A stretch of 64,000 nt of DNA from Draconibacterium aestuarii (GTDB lineage: Bacteria > Bacteroidota > Bacteroidia > Bacteroidales > Prolixibacteraceae), in assembly GCA_026671195.1 (NCBI GenBank), contig JAPOHD010000015.1:109774-173773 (forward strand), read 5' to 3'. The position numbers and the translations under genes were made by a program. Below, piece by piece: positions 8,394-17,975 of this stretch. The stretch's first letter is position 1. Each line of letters starts with the position of its first letter. The notes beneath the pieces are model-generated. The model searched no databases and was not told the origin of the DNA. It saw only the letters and a program-made list of their open reading frames with translations.

Positions 8394-8420
8394 GTAGTTA
8401 TTGGTTGAAGTGATTGATTA

Positions 8421-10127
8421 TTATTCGAGACCAGACACTAAAAATACCAGTGGGGCATTCCAGTTAATTGCTGTTTCGTTGGTTGAATAACTACATTCAG
8501 TATCGGTGTATGATTTTGCCGGGAACAGGCTTCTTTCCACATTGTGTGCTGCACAGTCATCTAATACAACAGTATTCGGACCACCTGCCAAATAGCCAGG
8601 TACCGGTTCTTCAATCCCGTCGGCAGATGAAATTCGGTTGTGAATATGCATTGGTGTTTTATGTCCAAATGCGGTAACAAACGAATACCCGGTAGCATTT
8701 CTGCCTAAAATATAATCCAAATCGTTTTGTGCGGATGCAATGTATTTCTGGTCATTGGTTAAATGGTATGCAATTAATTTTAACATGCCATCGTTGGCAA
8801 TATCCGAGTTACTTCCCCAGGCAAATTCGTTGGTGCTTATCAGGTATGGAGATTCTTTTTCAATGGCCAGCATATTGTCTGCATATCCAATAAAGTCTTT
8901 TTCAAAGTCTTCAAATTCGACTCGTTTGTCGGAAGTAAGCAGGGAAATAATCCCGAGCGTATTTACAACATTCCATTTCGGAGTTACCGGTTTTTCGTAA
9001 TTTGCTACTATCTTTTCTTTGTAGCTGTTATCTCCTGTTAACAGGTACATTTCAGCAGCAGCCCAAAACCATTCATCCTTCAGCTGGTTGTCCCCATATC
9101 CACCTGTTGAAATATCTTTTGGCTGATTGTACAAAACATCCGGATTTTTTGTAGCCCACTGCCAGGCTTTCTCAGCACTTATTTTCATGTCATTGGCAAG
9201 GTTGGGCATATTGTATTGCTCAAAAGTGCGTGATGCATAGGCCATTGTTGCTGCAAAATCGAGTGTTGCCGATGTACTTTTTTGAACCACGTAACGTTGT
9301 TCGTTTGTTTGTGACGGAAGAACAAATCCAACAAAATATTTAGTGCTGAGTTTGTGATATAAACCGCCATCGTTGGGATCTTGCATACTTAACATCCACT
9401 TTAAATTAACCAGGCTTTCATTCAAAATATCGGGAAGATTGTTGCCCGATTCAGGAATATTTAAGTTTTGCAGTTCATGAAATGTTTTATTCATCCTTTC
9501 GCTTAATAAAAGCGTATAAGTTGAAATACCACTGTTAACAATGTATTTGCCAAAATCGCCGGCATCATACCAACCACCGGGCGAAGAAATGGATGTACAT
9601 TCTGGCCTTTTTTTGTCAGCTGCTGAGGCATGAATCAATACGTTCGTATCCGGATGACCCGTCTTCCAGTTCCATTTTCCTCCGTACTGCTCGGTAATAT
9701 CAACGCCACATCGGGCGTAATAATATGATTTCAGAACGGCATCGGCCAACCTGTTGAACGGATTTTCGTTGATTACAAAAGGGGAGGAAAACTCGGTACC
9801 ATTAATGCAAATATGATATTCGCCGGATGAGGTGAAAGTAGAGAAGTCGGCCAAACGAACAGAGTCGCCTGAAAGCTCCCAATAGCTGAAATTGCCGGCA
9901 GGAGCCTCAAAAACTACTTTCCCTTTTTTATCTACTAATTCGAATACATCAACATCGGCTCTAATTAATGCTTTTTTTTCTGCATTTGTTTTATACCCCA
10001 GCTGGTTAATTAAAATGTTTTCAGAATACGATTCGTTTATTGTTCGTGTTGTGGGAGTACACCACGAAATAAGAATTACAAGGCTTACCAGCAAGTAAAT
10101 GGGCAATTTGTTTCGAATTGGTTTCAT
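8421..10127 (-). CDS. Glycoside hydrolase family 9 endoglucanase, lipoprotein
   Basis: This 568-aa protein has an N-terminal lipoprotein-like signal ending at C23 (LISWC). An Ig-like CelD_N domain (about 40-125) precedes a GH9 (alpha/alpha)6 barrel. GGWYDAGDFGKY near residue 187 carries the GH9 catalytic-base aspartates. HIHNRISSADG and the C-terminal CSYSTNETAINWNAP correspond to the two GH9 signatures, with the proton-donor glutamate in the second. It probably cleaves beta-1,4-glucan or cello-oligosaccharides at the cell surface or in the periplasm. It is last in an operon with a GH94 phosphorylase and a GPH transporter, though a hairpin and a possible internal promoter precede it. The residue before the putative lipobox cysteine is Trp, which is unusual, so lipidation is likely but not certain. 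Confidence 0.9.
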   Translation of the reverse strand: MKPIRNKLPIYLLVSLVILISWCTPTTRTINESYSENILINQLGYKTNAEKKALIRADVDVFELVDKKGKVVFEAPAGNFSYWELSGDSVRLADFSTFTSSGEYHICINGTEFSSPFVINENPFNRLADAVLKSYYYARCGVDITEQYGGKWNWKTGHPDTNVLIHASAADKKRPECTSISSPGGWYDAGDFGKYIVNSGISTYTLLLSERMNKTFHELQNLNIPESGNNLPDILNESLVNLKWMLSMQDPNDGGLYHKLSTKYFVGFVLPSQTNEQRYVVQKSTSATLDFAATMAYASRTFEQYNMPNLANDMKISAEKAWQWATKNPDVLYNQPKDISTGGYGDNQLKDEWFWAAAEMYLLTGDNSYKEKIVANYEKPVTPKWNVVNTLGIISLLTSDKRVEFEDFEKDFIGYADNMLAIEKESPYLISTNEFAWGSNSDIANDGMLKLIAYHLTNDQKYIASAQNDLDYILGRNATGYSFVTAFGHKTPMHIHNRISSADGIEEPVPGYLAGGPNTVVLDDCAAHNVERSLFPAKSYTDTECSYSTNETAINWNAPLVFLVSGLE

Positions 10128-10138
10128 TGGTTTAAATT

Positions 10139-10171
10139 TAAAGTTACTGTTTAATCGAAGTATAATTCAAA
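10139..10171 (-). promoter_or_regulatory. Possible internal promoter for the GH9 gene
   Basis: On the minus strand TTTG (10168-10171) is followed after 21 bp by TAACTTTA (10139-10146), seven of eight matches to TAnnTTTG. This would allow GH9 expression apart from the upstream operon genes. The spacing is slightly long. Confidence 0.35.
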
Positions 10172-10230
10172 AGAAAAAATAATCTTAATGTTATAGGTAG
10201 CCGTTAAACGGGTTTAAGATTTCTTAATTT

Positions 10231-10260
10231 ATTCTTGCCTGCTTTTAAGCAGGCAAGAAT
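10231..10260. repeat. Perfect intergenic hairpin between GH94 and GH9 genes
   Basis: ATTCTTGCCTGC pairs perfectly with GCAGGCAAGAAT around a TTTTAA centre. There is no U-run on the minus-strand side, so it is not a standard terminator. It may be a processing or stability element that separates expression of the phosphorylase from the hydrolase. Confidence 0.6.
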
Positions 10261-10282
10261 ATAAACTTTGCAACATGTCAGG

Positions 10283-12718
10283 TTAAATCATTTCAACTTT
10301 AACTGTATAAGTACCTTCGGGCATTACTGGAATTAAATTGCCTTCAATGGGTTTATCGTCCAGCGTAATTTGTTTTACACCTTTACTTGAACCATTCGGG
10401 TTGATCACCTCAATTTTATAGGTGGCTCCCCTGAATTTGCGTGATACTTTGTACTCTTTCCAATCGTGCGGAATACACGGATCAACTTCTAATCCATTAT
10501 AACTTGGCCGCACACCAAGAATGTACTGACTGATGGTGTAGAAATTCCAGGCTGCAGTTCCGGTTAACCACGAGTTTTTAGCTTCACCCGGTTTAAAGGC
10601 ATCTTTACCTGCAATCATTTGTGAATAAACGTAAGGCTCGGTTTTGTGCAGTTCGCTTTTGTCTTCCAAATAAGCCGGACATATTTTTTTGAAATATTCC
10701 CAGGCGCGGTCTCCTCTTCCAATCACCGTTTCTCCAAGCATAATCCATGGATTGTTGTGGCAAAAAATTCCGGCGTTTTCTTTGTATCCTTCAGGGTAAC
10801 TTGAAATCTCACCGTATTCGATATAGTATTTTGTAAAAGCAGGATTATTAAGTACAATTCCATGTTCGCAATCCAAACGTTCTTTTACCGAATCGAGTGC
10901 TTTTTCAACCATACCTTCTTCTTTCCCAATTCCGGCCATACTGCACCAGCCGTTCGATTCGATAAATATTTTACCTTCTTCGTTTTCGTTGCTTCCAATT
11001 TTATTCCCGAAGTAGTCATAGGCACGTAAAAACCAATCGCCGTCCCAACCGCTTGTCTTAACGGCTTCAACCATATTGTTCACATGTTTTTGGGCGCGTG
11101 CTGCTTCTTCTGTTTTTCCAAGAACAGTACACAATTCCACATAATCACGACCGTAAACAACAAACAAACCGGCAATCATTAACGATTCAGCTTTTGAGCC
11201 TTCCGATTTATTTTCAGTGGTTTGGAAAGATTCGTTTGGATCGTTCGAAAAACAATTCAGGTTTAAACAGTCGTTCCAGTCAGCTCTTCCAATTAAAGGA
11301 AGCCCGTGTGGACCTAAATTATTGATTACAAAATCAAATGAAATTGTAAGGTGATCGAATAGGGTTTTGGCAACACTCATGTCGTTGTCAAAGGGGACCA
11401 TTTCATCTAAAATTGCGAAGTCGCCTGTTTCTTTGATATAACTGATGGTTCCTAAAACCAGCCACATCGGATCGTCGTTAAATCCACCTCCAATTTCGTT
11501 ATTCCCTCGTTTGGTAAGTGGTTGGTATTGGTGGTAACAAGCTCCGTTGTGGAGCTGAGTAGATGCGATATCAATAATTCGCTCGCGTGCACGTTCCGGA
11601 ATCTGATGTACGAAACCAATTAAATCCTGGTTTGAATCACGGAAACCCATTCCGCGGCCAATTCCACTTTCAAAGAATGAGGCCGAACGTGAAAAACAGA
11701 AGGTAATCATACATTGATACTGGTTCCAGATATTTACCATTCTGTCCAGCTTCTCATCTTCTGAATCAACATTATAAATTTGCAGCAGATCATCCCAGTA
11801 CTGGTTTAATTCTGCAAAAGCAGCATCAACTTTTTTGCTCGTATCGAATTTCGAAATTAGCGCTTTGGCCTTTGTTTTATTGATTATACCTTTTGCTTCC
11901 CATTTCTGATCTTCTTCGTTTTCAATGTATCCCAGTACAAATACAAAGTCTTTTGATTCGCCGGGTTGAAGTTCAACCTGGATAGAATGCGATGCGATGG
12001 GTGACCAACCGTGAGCAACGCTCATTTCCGATTCACCATCCAACACAACTTTTGGTTCGTCGAAACCGTTGTACAAGCCCATAAACGATTCACGATCGGT
12101 ATCGAAACCTGCAATTTCGGTATTTACCGAATAAAAAGCATAGTGGTTTCTACGCTCACGATATTCAGTTTTGTGATATAGTGTTGAACCATCGATTTCA
12201 ACTTCTCCTGTAGAAAAATTACGTTGGAAATTTTCCATATCAGTGGCAGCATTCCACAATGCCCACTCCGTAAATGAGAATAGTTTTAGCTTTTTTACTT
12301 TGTCGCTGCTGTTTGTTAAAGTAAGTTTCTGTATTTCGGCATGTGTATTCTGAGGAACAAAAAATAGTACGTCAGCAGTAACTCCATTTTTTACACCTTT
12401 AATTTTAGTGTAATTCATACCATGGCGGCACTCGTAATCGTCGAGTTTGGTTTTGCAAGGTTTCCATCCCGGCGACCATATTGTATCTTCGTCCTTTATA
12501 TAAAAATAGCGGCCACCCGAGTCCATGGGGACATTGTTGTATCTGTATCGTGTCAGCCTGCGAAATTTCGCGTCTTTGTAGAAAGAATAACCCCCTGCCG
12601 TATTCGAAATTAGTGAGAAAAAATCTTTGTTTCCCAGATAGTTGATCCAAGGCCAGGGAGTCTGTGGATCGGTAATTACATACTCCTTATTTTTGTCGTC
12701 AAAAAATCCAAATTTCAT
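10283..12718 (-). CDS. Glycoside hydrolase family 94 cellobiose/cellodextrin phosphorylase
   Basis: This 811-aa cytoplasmic enzyme has no signal peptide and matches the usual length of cellobiose phosphorylase. The N-terminal beta-sandwich begins [18 protein letters not shown]. The catalytic (alpha/alpha)6 domain contains [10 protein letters not shown] near residue 480, whose aspartate is the family's general acid. By family knowledge it splits cellobiose (or short cellodextrin) with phosphate to glucose 1-phosphate and glucose, saving ATP. It sits between a GPH sugar symporter (30 bp upstream) and a GH9 glucanase, which supports cello-oligosaccharide substrates. Chitobiose or laminaribiose specificity cannot be excluded from sequence alone. 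Confidence 0.92.
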   Translation of the reverse strand: MKFGFFDDKNKEYVITDPQTPWPWINYLGNKDFFSLISNTAGGYSFYKDAKFRRLTRYRYNNVPMDSGGRYFYIKDEDTIWSPGWKPCKTKLDDYECRHGMNYTKIKGVKNGVTADVLFFVPQNTHAEIQKLTLTNSSDKVKKLKLFSFTEWALWNAATDMENFQRNFSTGEVEIDGSTLYHKTEYRERRNHYAFYSVNTEIAGFDTDRESFMGLYNGFDEPKVVLDGESEMSVAHGWSPIASHSIQVELQPGESKDFVFVLGYIENEEDQKWEAKGIINKTKAKALISKFDTSKKVDAAFAELNQYWDDLLQIYNVDSEDEKLDRMVNIWNQYQCMITFCFSRSASFFESGIGRGMGFRDSNQDLIGFVHQIPERARERIIDIASTQLHNGACYHQYQPLTKRGNNEIGGGFNDDPMWLVLGTISYIKETGDFAILDEMVPFDNDMSVAKTLFDHLTISFDFVINNLGPHGLPLIGRADWNDCLNLNCFSNDPNESFQTTENKSEGSKAESLMIAGLFVVYGRDYVELCTVLGKTEEAARAQKHVNNMVEAVKTSGWDGDWFLRAYDYFGNKIGSNENEEGKIFIESNGWCSMAGIGKEEGMVEKALDSVKERLDCEHGIVLNNPAFTKYYIEYGEISSYPEGYKENAGIFCHNNPWIMLGETVIGRGDRAWEYFKKICPAYLEDKSELHKTEPYVYSQMIAGKDAFKPGEAKNSWLTGTAAWNFYTISQYILGVRPSYNGLEVDPCIPHDWKEYKVSRKFRGATYKIEVINPNGSSKGVKQITLDDKPIEGNLIPVMPEGTYTVKVEMI

Positions 12719-12748
12719 TTTATGTGTTTTTTATTAGAAATCTAATCG

Positions 12749-14362
12749 TTAGTTGATAGAAAGTTCGTTTGCTCTTCTGCTGTTTAGTTCAATAGTTATC
12801 TGGTCCATTTTAGTTTGGTTAAGCGGGTACATGAACATTACAGCAGCAGCAATAGCTGCTATTACTGCCGGAATCCAGCTCATCAGCATTATAATTCCGG
12901 GAATTGCCCCTTGAATGGCAACATGGTCTTGACCGCTGTAATTGAAAGCTGCTAGCACAAAACCAATAATTATTCCGGCTATACCACCGCCAAACTTGGT
13001 TGCAAACGAACCGGCTGAGTAGATGAGGCCGGTAGCCCTTCTTCCGTTTTTAAATTCTGAATAATCAGCCGCATCGCCGAGCATGGCAAAGAATAAAGTT
13101 GGTGAAATGGCCGCTGCAAGTTCCGAAACAATTCCGATTGCAAAAATTCCATATACATCTCCGGGGCCACAGAAAACAAGCAAAGCGTTTACGGCGCCCG
13201 AGAATAGAATGGCGTAAATAAAAAGCATTTTCTTGCCAATTTTCTTACTAATTGATGAAGTAATCATTGCGCCTGCTATTGATGCAAGCATTAACGCCAC
13301 CAAATAGGAAGCTGACAATAGTTGATTATTTAAATAATGAGTGAAATAGATTACTGTGATCCCTTGTTTTATTGAGTTGTATGTATTGAAAATCAATCCA
13401 ATAGAAAGTAGAATAACCCAGGGTTTGTTGCGAATTAAGTCTTTAAAATCGGCTTTTAAATTACTCTTTTGTGCTTTTGGTGGTTTAACCCGTTCTTTTG
13501 TACTCAAAAAAGTGAGGACCATAAAAATGGCAAGAAATACCGACAATAAGTACATGGAATCGCGATATCCCTTTTTTTGATTGATTAAAGAAATACTTTC
13601 AGCAGTAATATCGGTTTCGCCGGCAGCAACAAAGGAATATTCTTTGTTGGCTTCCATTGCAAAACTGATACTTTTTGCCGGTTCTGTATCAGTAGTGTTT
13701 GTTCCTTCCCAAACAAAAGTGGCAATGCCATTCACGGTTTTAATATTTGCGTTGGCAACATCAATTTCAGAAGAAACGGTAACCCTGTATTGTTTCTGAC
13801 CAATTTGAGCGATGGTAATTGCAGGATTTACATTTCCAAAATGTGCCACAAGGAATAGCATGGCACCTTGTACCAACATCCCTCCTGCAAAGGCCCCAAC
13901 CATTCTGAACGAACCAAGGCTGGTCCTTTCTTTGTCATCGCCGGTCATTACTGCCATTAATGCACCGTATGGAATATTGTTTGCTGTGTATAAGAGCGTA
14001 AAAATTATATAGGTTGTATAGGCATAAATGATTTTGCCGGTTGGACCTAAATTCGGGGTTGTAAATAATAACGACAAAGTTGCGGCCAATGGAACTGCAG
14101 TCCACAAGATCCATGGGCGAAATTTGCCGTATTTTGAATTCGTTCTGTCACCAACAATGCCCATTAAAATATCACTAAGACCGTCGCTAGAGCGTGCTAT
14201 CAACATGAGTAGTCCTACTGAAGCCGGATTCAAACCATAAACATCTGTGTAAAATATAAATAGAAATGTTGCAACGCCACGCCAGGCAATGTTGGCAGCT
14301 CCATCTCCAAGAGCATATCCCACCTTTTCAAGTACAGATAATTTGTGTTTTTTTAAGTTCAT
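12749..14362 (-). CDS. GPH-family (MFS) sugar:cation symporter with an inserted soluble segment
   Basis: This 537-aa transporter starts with a typical GPH segment (GYALGDGAANIAWRGV) and has about twelve membrane helices. It is longer than the usual 450-480 aa because residues about 188-265, between helices 6 and 7, form a hydrophilic, beta-rich insert. That segment is rich in Val, Thr, Asn and Ala and lies just before a helix beginning near GYRDSMYLL. The likely role is inner-membrane uptake of cellobiose or cellodextrin for the GH94 enzyme encoded next. It is the first gene of the operon, with a promoter about 180 bp upstream. Confidence 0.88.
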   Translation of the reverse strand: MNLKKHKLSVLEKVGYALGDGAANIAWRGVATFLFIFYTDVYGLNPASVGLLMLIARSSDGLSDILMGIVGDRTNSKYGKFRPWILWTAVPLAATLSLLFTTPNLGPTGKIIYAYTTYIIFTLLYTANNIPYGALMAVMTGDDKERTSLGSFRMVGAFAGGMLVQGAMLFLVAHFGNVNPAITIAQIGQKQYRVTVSSEIDVANANIKTVNGIATFVWEGTNTTDTEPAKSISFAMEANKEYSFVAAGETDITAESISLINQKKGYRDSMYLLSVFLAIFMVLTFLSTKERVKPPKAQKSNLKADFKDLIRNKPWVILLSIGLIFNTYNSIKQGITVIYFTHYLNNQLLSASYLVALMLASIAGAMITSSISKKIGKKMLFIYAILFSGAVNALLVFCGPGDVYGIFAIGIVSELAAAISPTLFFAMLGDAADYSEFKNGRRATGLIYSAGSFATKFGGGIAGIIIGFVLAAFNYSGQDHVAIQGAIPGIIMLMSWIPAVIAAIAAAVMFMYPLNQTKMDQITIELNSRRANELSIN

Positions 14363-14540
14363 ATTTATTTGATTGTTTTATCGTTTTTCCCAGAAGCCAA
14401 TGCTTAGCGATGGCTTTCTTCAGGTGTTATTTCTATCGGGCGATTTCATCTCGAATACTTAGTGTTCTTCTCATCAGTTAATTAGTTAGTTCATATTTCA
14501 ATAATCATCATAATGTAAAAAAGACAATAACTAATGAAGG

Positions 14541-14571
14541 CAAAAATATGTATTATTACTATATCACCAAA
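14541..14571 (-). promoter_or_regulatory. Bacteroidota-type promoter of the cello-oligosaccharide operon
   Basis: On the minus strand a perfect -33 TTTG (14568-14571), a 19-bp spacer and a perfect -7 TATTTTTG (14541-14548) are present. Transcription would start near 14534 and give a leader of about 170 nt. The leader contains a small AGCCA/TGGCT hairpin near 14396-14416. The rest of 14363-14823 is AT-rich with no gene. Confidence 0.75.
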
Positions 14572-14760
14572 TATTTTTATCAGTTCAATGGGGTTTATTA
14601 ATGCATATTGTACATTATACAGCAATAAAGATGGTGTTATGTAAAGATTCTAACTATCAGTATGTTCTTGAACATGACTTGAGTTTTGTGGTTTTACAAA
14701 ATGGTATGATTAAGTCACGATTCGTAATATTTTGAATATTTCATGCGAATTTGTTTTTGT

Positions 14761-14776
14761 TGGAACTATTTTTGTA
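14761..14776 (+). promoter_or_regulatory. Sigma54-like -24/-12 element or overlapping -7 element before the response regulator
   Basis: TGGAACTATTTTTGTA has the GG-N10-G arrangement of a sigma54 promoter with GT in place of GC. It lies 48 bp before the response-regulator start. The same bases contain TATTTTTG (14767-14774), a perfect TAnnTTTG without a good -33. Either reading is possible; self-activation would fit the gene product. Confidence 0.3.
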
Positions 14777-14823
14777 TGTTCCTAACCAACGCTATTTTTA
14801 CATCTTAAAGAGAAAACAAAATT

Positions 14824-15987
14824 ATGTCAAGAATACTGGTAATAGACGACGAAAGAAGCATCCGAAATACGCTGAAAGATATTTTAGAATACGAAAAATA
14901 TGAAGTTGATCTGGCAGAAGACGGAAATAAAGGGTTGGAAAGAATTCGTTCGGCAGAATACGATGTTGTGTTATGCGATATTAAAATGCCCGGGTTGGAT
15001 GGAATTGAAGTTTTAGAGCGCATGGTGGTTTTAGCTCCTGATACACCAGTAGTTATGATTTCGGGGCACGGTAATATCGATACTGCTGTTGATTCGATAA
15101 AAAAGGGAGCTTTTGATTACATCGAAAAACCATTGGATTTAAATCGTTTGCTGATTACCATTCGTAATGCAATGGATAAATCGAATTTGGTTACCGAAAC
15201 CAAAATCCTGAAAAAGAAAGTCAATAAAAAATATGAAATCATTGGCGAATCGAAAGCGATTAGCGAGATTATTGACATGGCCGACCGCGTTGCACCTACT
15301 GATGCACGTATTCTGATTACGGGGCCAAATGGCTCAGGGAAAGAGTTGGTTGCACGCAGAGTGCATGATCACAGTAGCCGTGCTTCGGGGCCATTTGTGG
15401 AAGTAAACTGTGCTGCAATTCCATCTGAGTTGATTGAAAGTGAGTTGTTCGGACACGAAAAAGGCGCATTTACATCGGCCGTAAAACAGCGAAAGGGAAA
15501 ATTTGAGCAAGCCAACGGAGGAACTTTGTTTCTGGATGAGATTGGAGACATGAGTCTTTCTGCACAAGCCAAGGTTTTGCGTGCGTTACAAGAAAGTATT
15601 ATTAGCCGGGTAGGAGGCGACAAGCATATTAAAGTTGATGTGCGTGTGGTGGCAGCTACCAATAAGAATCTTTCGGCAGAAATTGATAATAATAATTTCC
15701 GCGAAGATTTATACCACCGTTTAAGTGTTATACTTATTAAAGTACCGTCATTAAACGAAAGGATCGATGATGTACCGTTACTTACCAATCATTTTCTTAA
15801 ACAGATTTGTAACGAATACGGAATGCCCGAAAAAACGATTACAGAGAAGGCCATTGAAGAACTTCAAAAAATAAACTGGACAGGTAACATTCGTGAATTT
15901 CGAAATGTGATTGAAAGGCTTATTATTCTATGTGATACAGAGATTAATGATGCCGATGTTTTGAAATTTGCTGCACCGCTAAAATAA
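14824..15987 (+). CDS. Sigma54-dependent response regulator (receiver + AAA+) without a DNA-binding domain
   Basis: This 387-aa NtrC-family regulator has a receiver domain (1-120) with acidic pocket DDE and the phospho-acceptor aspartate in LCDIKMPG. An AAA+ domain (about 140-375) has the Walker A variant GPNGSGKE, the sigma54-contact loop GAFTSA, a Walker B FLDEIGD, and the lid motif GNIREFRN. It stops directly after the lid (FAAPLK), so the Fis-type helix-turn-helix found in most relatives is missing. No such domain is visible in any frame just downstream. It may activate from solution, as FlgR and CtcC do, or with a partner. No histidine kinase is adjacent. Confidence 0.9.
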   Translation: MSRILVIDDERSIRNTLKDILEYEKYEVDLAEDGNKGLERIRSAEYDVVLCDIKMPGLDGIEVLERMVVLAPDTPVVMISGHGNIDTAVDSIKKGAFDYIEKPLDLNRLLITIRNAMDKSNLVTETKILKKKVNKKYEIIGESKAISEIIDMADRVAPTDARILITGPNGSGKELVARRVHDHSSRASGPFVEVNCAAIPSELIESELFGHEKGAFTSAVKQRKGKFEQANGGTLFLDEIGDMSLSAQAKVLRALQESIISRVGGDKHIKVDVRVVAATNKNLSAEIDNNNFREDLYHRLSVILIKVPSLNERIDDVPLLTNHFLKQICNEYGMPEKTITEKAIEELQKINWTGNIREFRNVIERLIILCDTEINDADVLKFAAPLK

Positions 15988-16008
15988 TTGCAACAATTAG
16001 CCTGACAG

Positions 16009-16045
16009 AAAATGTCGTATATAACCAAGTTATGTACGGCATTTT
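16009..16045 (+). terminator. Long hairpin after the response-regulator gene
   Basis: AAAATGTCGTA pairs with TACGGCATTTT (one G-U), and an inner ATAAC/GTTAT extends the stem. The tail CCGTTTTG is only weakly U-rich, so termination efficiency is uncertain. Confidence 0.5.
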
Positions 16046-16164
16046 CCGTTTTGTAAGTAAAAAATTTCAATTTATTTTCTGATTCAAAAACATCTTTCCC
16101 AATTTGTTGTTTACTAATTTACAAATACTTCTTGTCAAGGTATTTGTATCGTATAATAAAATAT

Positions 16165-16256
16165 TAGCCTCTGGTTTCGGGAGTCGATTTGTCATGGCGT
16201 ATTATTAATCTTTCCCTCGGGAAAATATTTTCTTCCGTTCTCAGGGGCTTTTTTTA
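16165..16256 (+). ncRNA. Candidate structured small RNA (6S-like rod), unconfirmed
   Basis: A TATAAT-like box at 16152-16157 precedes GCCTCTG (16167-16173), which pairs with CAGGGGC (16242-16248) and is followed directly by seven T. Inside, a symmetric 4/4 internal loop leads to a second helix, CGGGAG (16178-16183) with CTTCCG (16232-16237). A large bubble and an apical TTTCCC/GGGAAA hairpin (about 16211-16224) follow. A rod with closing stem, bubble, apical hairpin and terminator is the layout of 6S-type RNAs, and the length (about 90 nt) is near that of the Bacteroidota 6S-Flavo family. I cannot run a covariance search, so identity is a guess. It could also be an intrinsic terminator with a complex leader. 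Confidence 0.4.
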
Positions 16257-16385
16257 TTTCTGAAAAGCGATTTGAAAATTACAACTATTTTTCGTCAGAT
16301 ACAGCCATGCATGGTTGCTCGGCCAACTTCTCCGGACGATTTTCTGAACCTTATTGTTGTCCGGAACTATTCGCGATAAATACGC

Positions 16386-17132
16386 CTAAAATTCGACTTT
16401 TAAAAGATAAAAGATCACATTTAAGATTATGTACAGGCAAATAGTGAGTGCCAAACCGTACACATGTAAGGTAGCCAACAGAATTCCGGCTAAGAAAATA
16501 AAAACATATCTATACCAGTTGTCTTTCCAGGTAAAGTTGCTCATTTTTAACGAAAACATGGGCAGGTTTATCACCATCATGCCTGCCATAAAAATGCCAA
16601 GCATTACCAAAATTTTTGTGGAATAAATGATTTTGAAATATTCGTGGTATTTAGGGAATTCAAGCATTAAACCCAATGCTGCCCAAAATATACCATTGGA
16701 AGGAATTGCCAAACCTCTGAAGAAAGTTTCGTCGCTTGAAAAAACATTGAACCTGGCCAAACGAATTGCACCAAAAACCGGGATTAAAAAAGCCGAAAAC
16801 AGAATAATCCATTCATACCAATGTCCGCTTATTTCGTGAATGGGTTGGTTTTTTCCGTAGAGTGAGAACTCCAGCAACGTAAATAAAATAGCTCCGGGCG
16901 CTACTCCAAACGAAACCAAATCCGACAAAGAATCGAGTTGTTTTCCGGTTTCGGAATACGCATTTAAAGCCCGGGCTGCCAGTCCATCAAGGAAGTCGAA
17001 AACCGAAGCAAGGCAAATAAAAATTCCTGCCCAAATCAGGTGTCCGTCGATGGCAAAAATTGTAGCAAGTACCCCCGAGGTAAGATTCAGAGTTGTAATA
17101 AAATTAGGAATATGACGGATAATATTGCGCAT
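16386..17132 (-). CDS. pssA: CDP-diacylglycerol--serine O-phosphatidyltransferase
   Basis: This 248-aa membrane enzyme makes phosphatidylserine from CDP-diacylglycerol and serine, the first step to phosphatidylethanolamine. The CDP-alcohol phosphotransferase motif DG-x2-AR-x8-G-x3-D-x3-D is visible as DGLAARALNAYSETGKQLDS near residue 48, with metal-binding aspartates intact. About seven hydrophobic segments follow. It starts 12 bp after the CDP-DAG synthase stop, so substrate and product enzymes are co-transcribed. Confidence 0.93.
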   Translation of the reverse strand: MRNIIRHIPNFITTLNLTSGVLATIFAIDGHLIWAGIFICLASVFDFLDGLAARALNAYSETGKQLDSLSDLVSFGVAPGAILFTLLEFSLYGKNQPIHEISGHWYEWIILFSAFLIPVFGAIRLARFNVFSSDETFFRGLAIPSNGIFWAALGLMLEFPKYHEYFKIIYSTKILVMLGIFMAGMMVINLPMFSLKMSNFTWKDNWYRYVFIFLAGILLATLHVYGLALTICLYIILNVIFYLLKVEF

Positions 17133-17144
17133 AAAAACTAGTTG

Positions 17145-17975
17145 TTAAAAGTTGCCCGAGATCATAAGCCACATAAAAATAATAGGAATAGCAAAAAGCA
17201 GGCTGTCTAACCGATCTAGAAACCCACCATGTCCGGGTAGAATTTTTCCGGAGTCTTTAACTCCAATTTCGCGTTTTAATTTTGACTGGAATAAATCGCC
17301 AAACGTTCCAAAAATAACGGTTAACAGGGCAATTACAATCCAGCTGGTCATACTTATTGCCTGAAAAAGAACGGCATTTATTATTCCCATTATGGTAGCA
17401 AAAACAGCTCCGCCAATCAATCCTTCCCACGACTTTTTGGGAGATATTTTTTCGCACATTTTGTGCTTCCCACATGCAGATCCAATCAGATAGGCAAACG
17501 AATCGTTCACCCATAAAATTAGAAATATGCCTGCTAAAATCCATGGATAAAAGCTATTGGTTTGATCGTTAACAGATGTGTGAATCAGAAAATTCATAAA
17601 GCTAAAAGGACCTGCAATATAAATAAATCCGAGTACACTTAAACCACTGTTTTCCAATGTGTGCTCACGACTGCTGATTATCTCGAAGATAAAAATAAAT
17701 ACGATAATTGGAATAAACGTTAAGCTAAATGTTCTGTGAAAAATGCCAATCGATACCAAAAAAGAAATGAGGAAAAAAAGTACTCCAGATATGGTACCAA
17801 GCCATTTTGAAGGTTTGTGGCCAGCTTGTTCAATTACGTTGTAAAATTCGAATTGTGTAAAAAACAGAATGGCCGCAAATATCAATGCAAATGCATAGGG
17901 ATGGATAAGTGTTCCGCCTAGCATTATAAGAACATATACTGCTCCAAATATGGTTCGTTTTACTAAATTACTCAC
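17145..17975 (-). CDS. cdsA: Phosphatidate cytidylyltransferase (CDP-diacylglycerol synthase)
   Basis: This 276-aa polytopic membrane protein converts phosphatidic acid and CTP to CDP-diacylglycerol. The family signature near the C-terminus reads KREIGVKDSGKILPGHGG followed by LDRLDS, with all conserved residues. The coding frame opens with GTG at 17975, overlapping the last codons of a 45-aa ORF, so translation is probably coupled to it. It feeds pssA directly downstream. Confidence 0.93.
   Translation of the reverse strand: MSNLVKRTIFGAVYVLIMLGGTLIHPYAFALIFAAILFFTQFEFYNVIEQAGHKPSKWLGTISGVLFFLISFLVSIGIFHRTFSLTFIPIIVFIFIFEIISSREHTLENSGLSVLGFIYIAGPFSFMNFLIHTSVNDQTNSFYPWILAGIFLILWVNDSFAYLIGSACGKHKMCEKISPKKSWEGLIGGAVFATIMGIINAVLFQAISMTSWIVIALLTVIFGTFGDLFQSKLKREIGVKDSGKILPGHGGFLDRLDSLLFAIPIIFMWLMISGNF

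Noticed and set aside
14761..14776. Firm sigma54 promoter for the response regulator
   Set aside because: The -12 GC is replaced by GT, and an overlapping TAnnTTTG element explains the same bases. It is kept only as a low-confidence feature.
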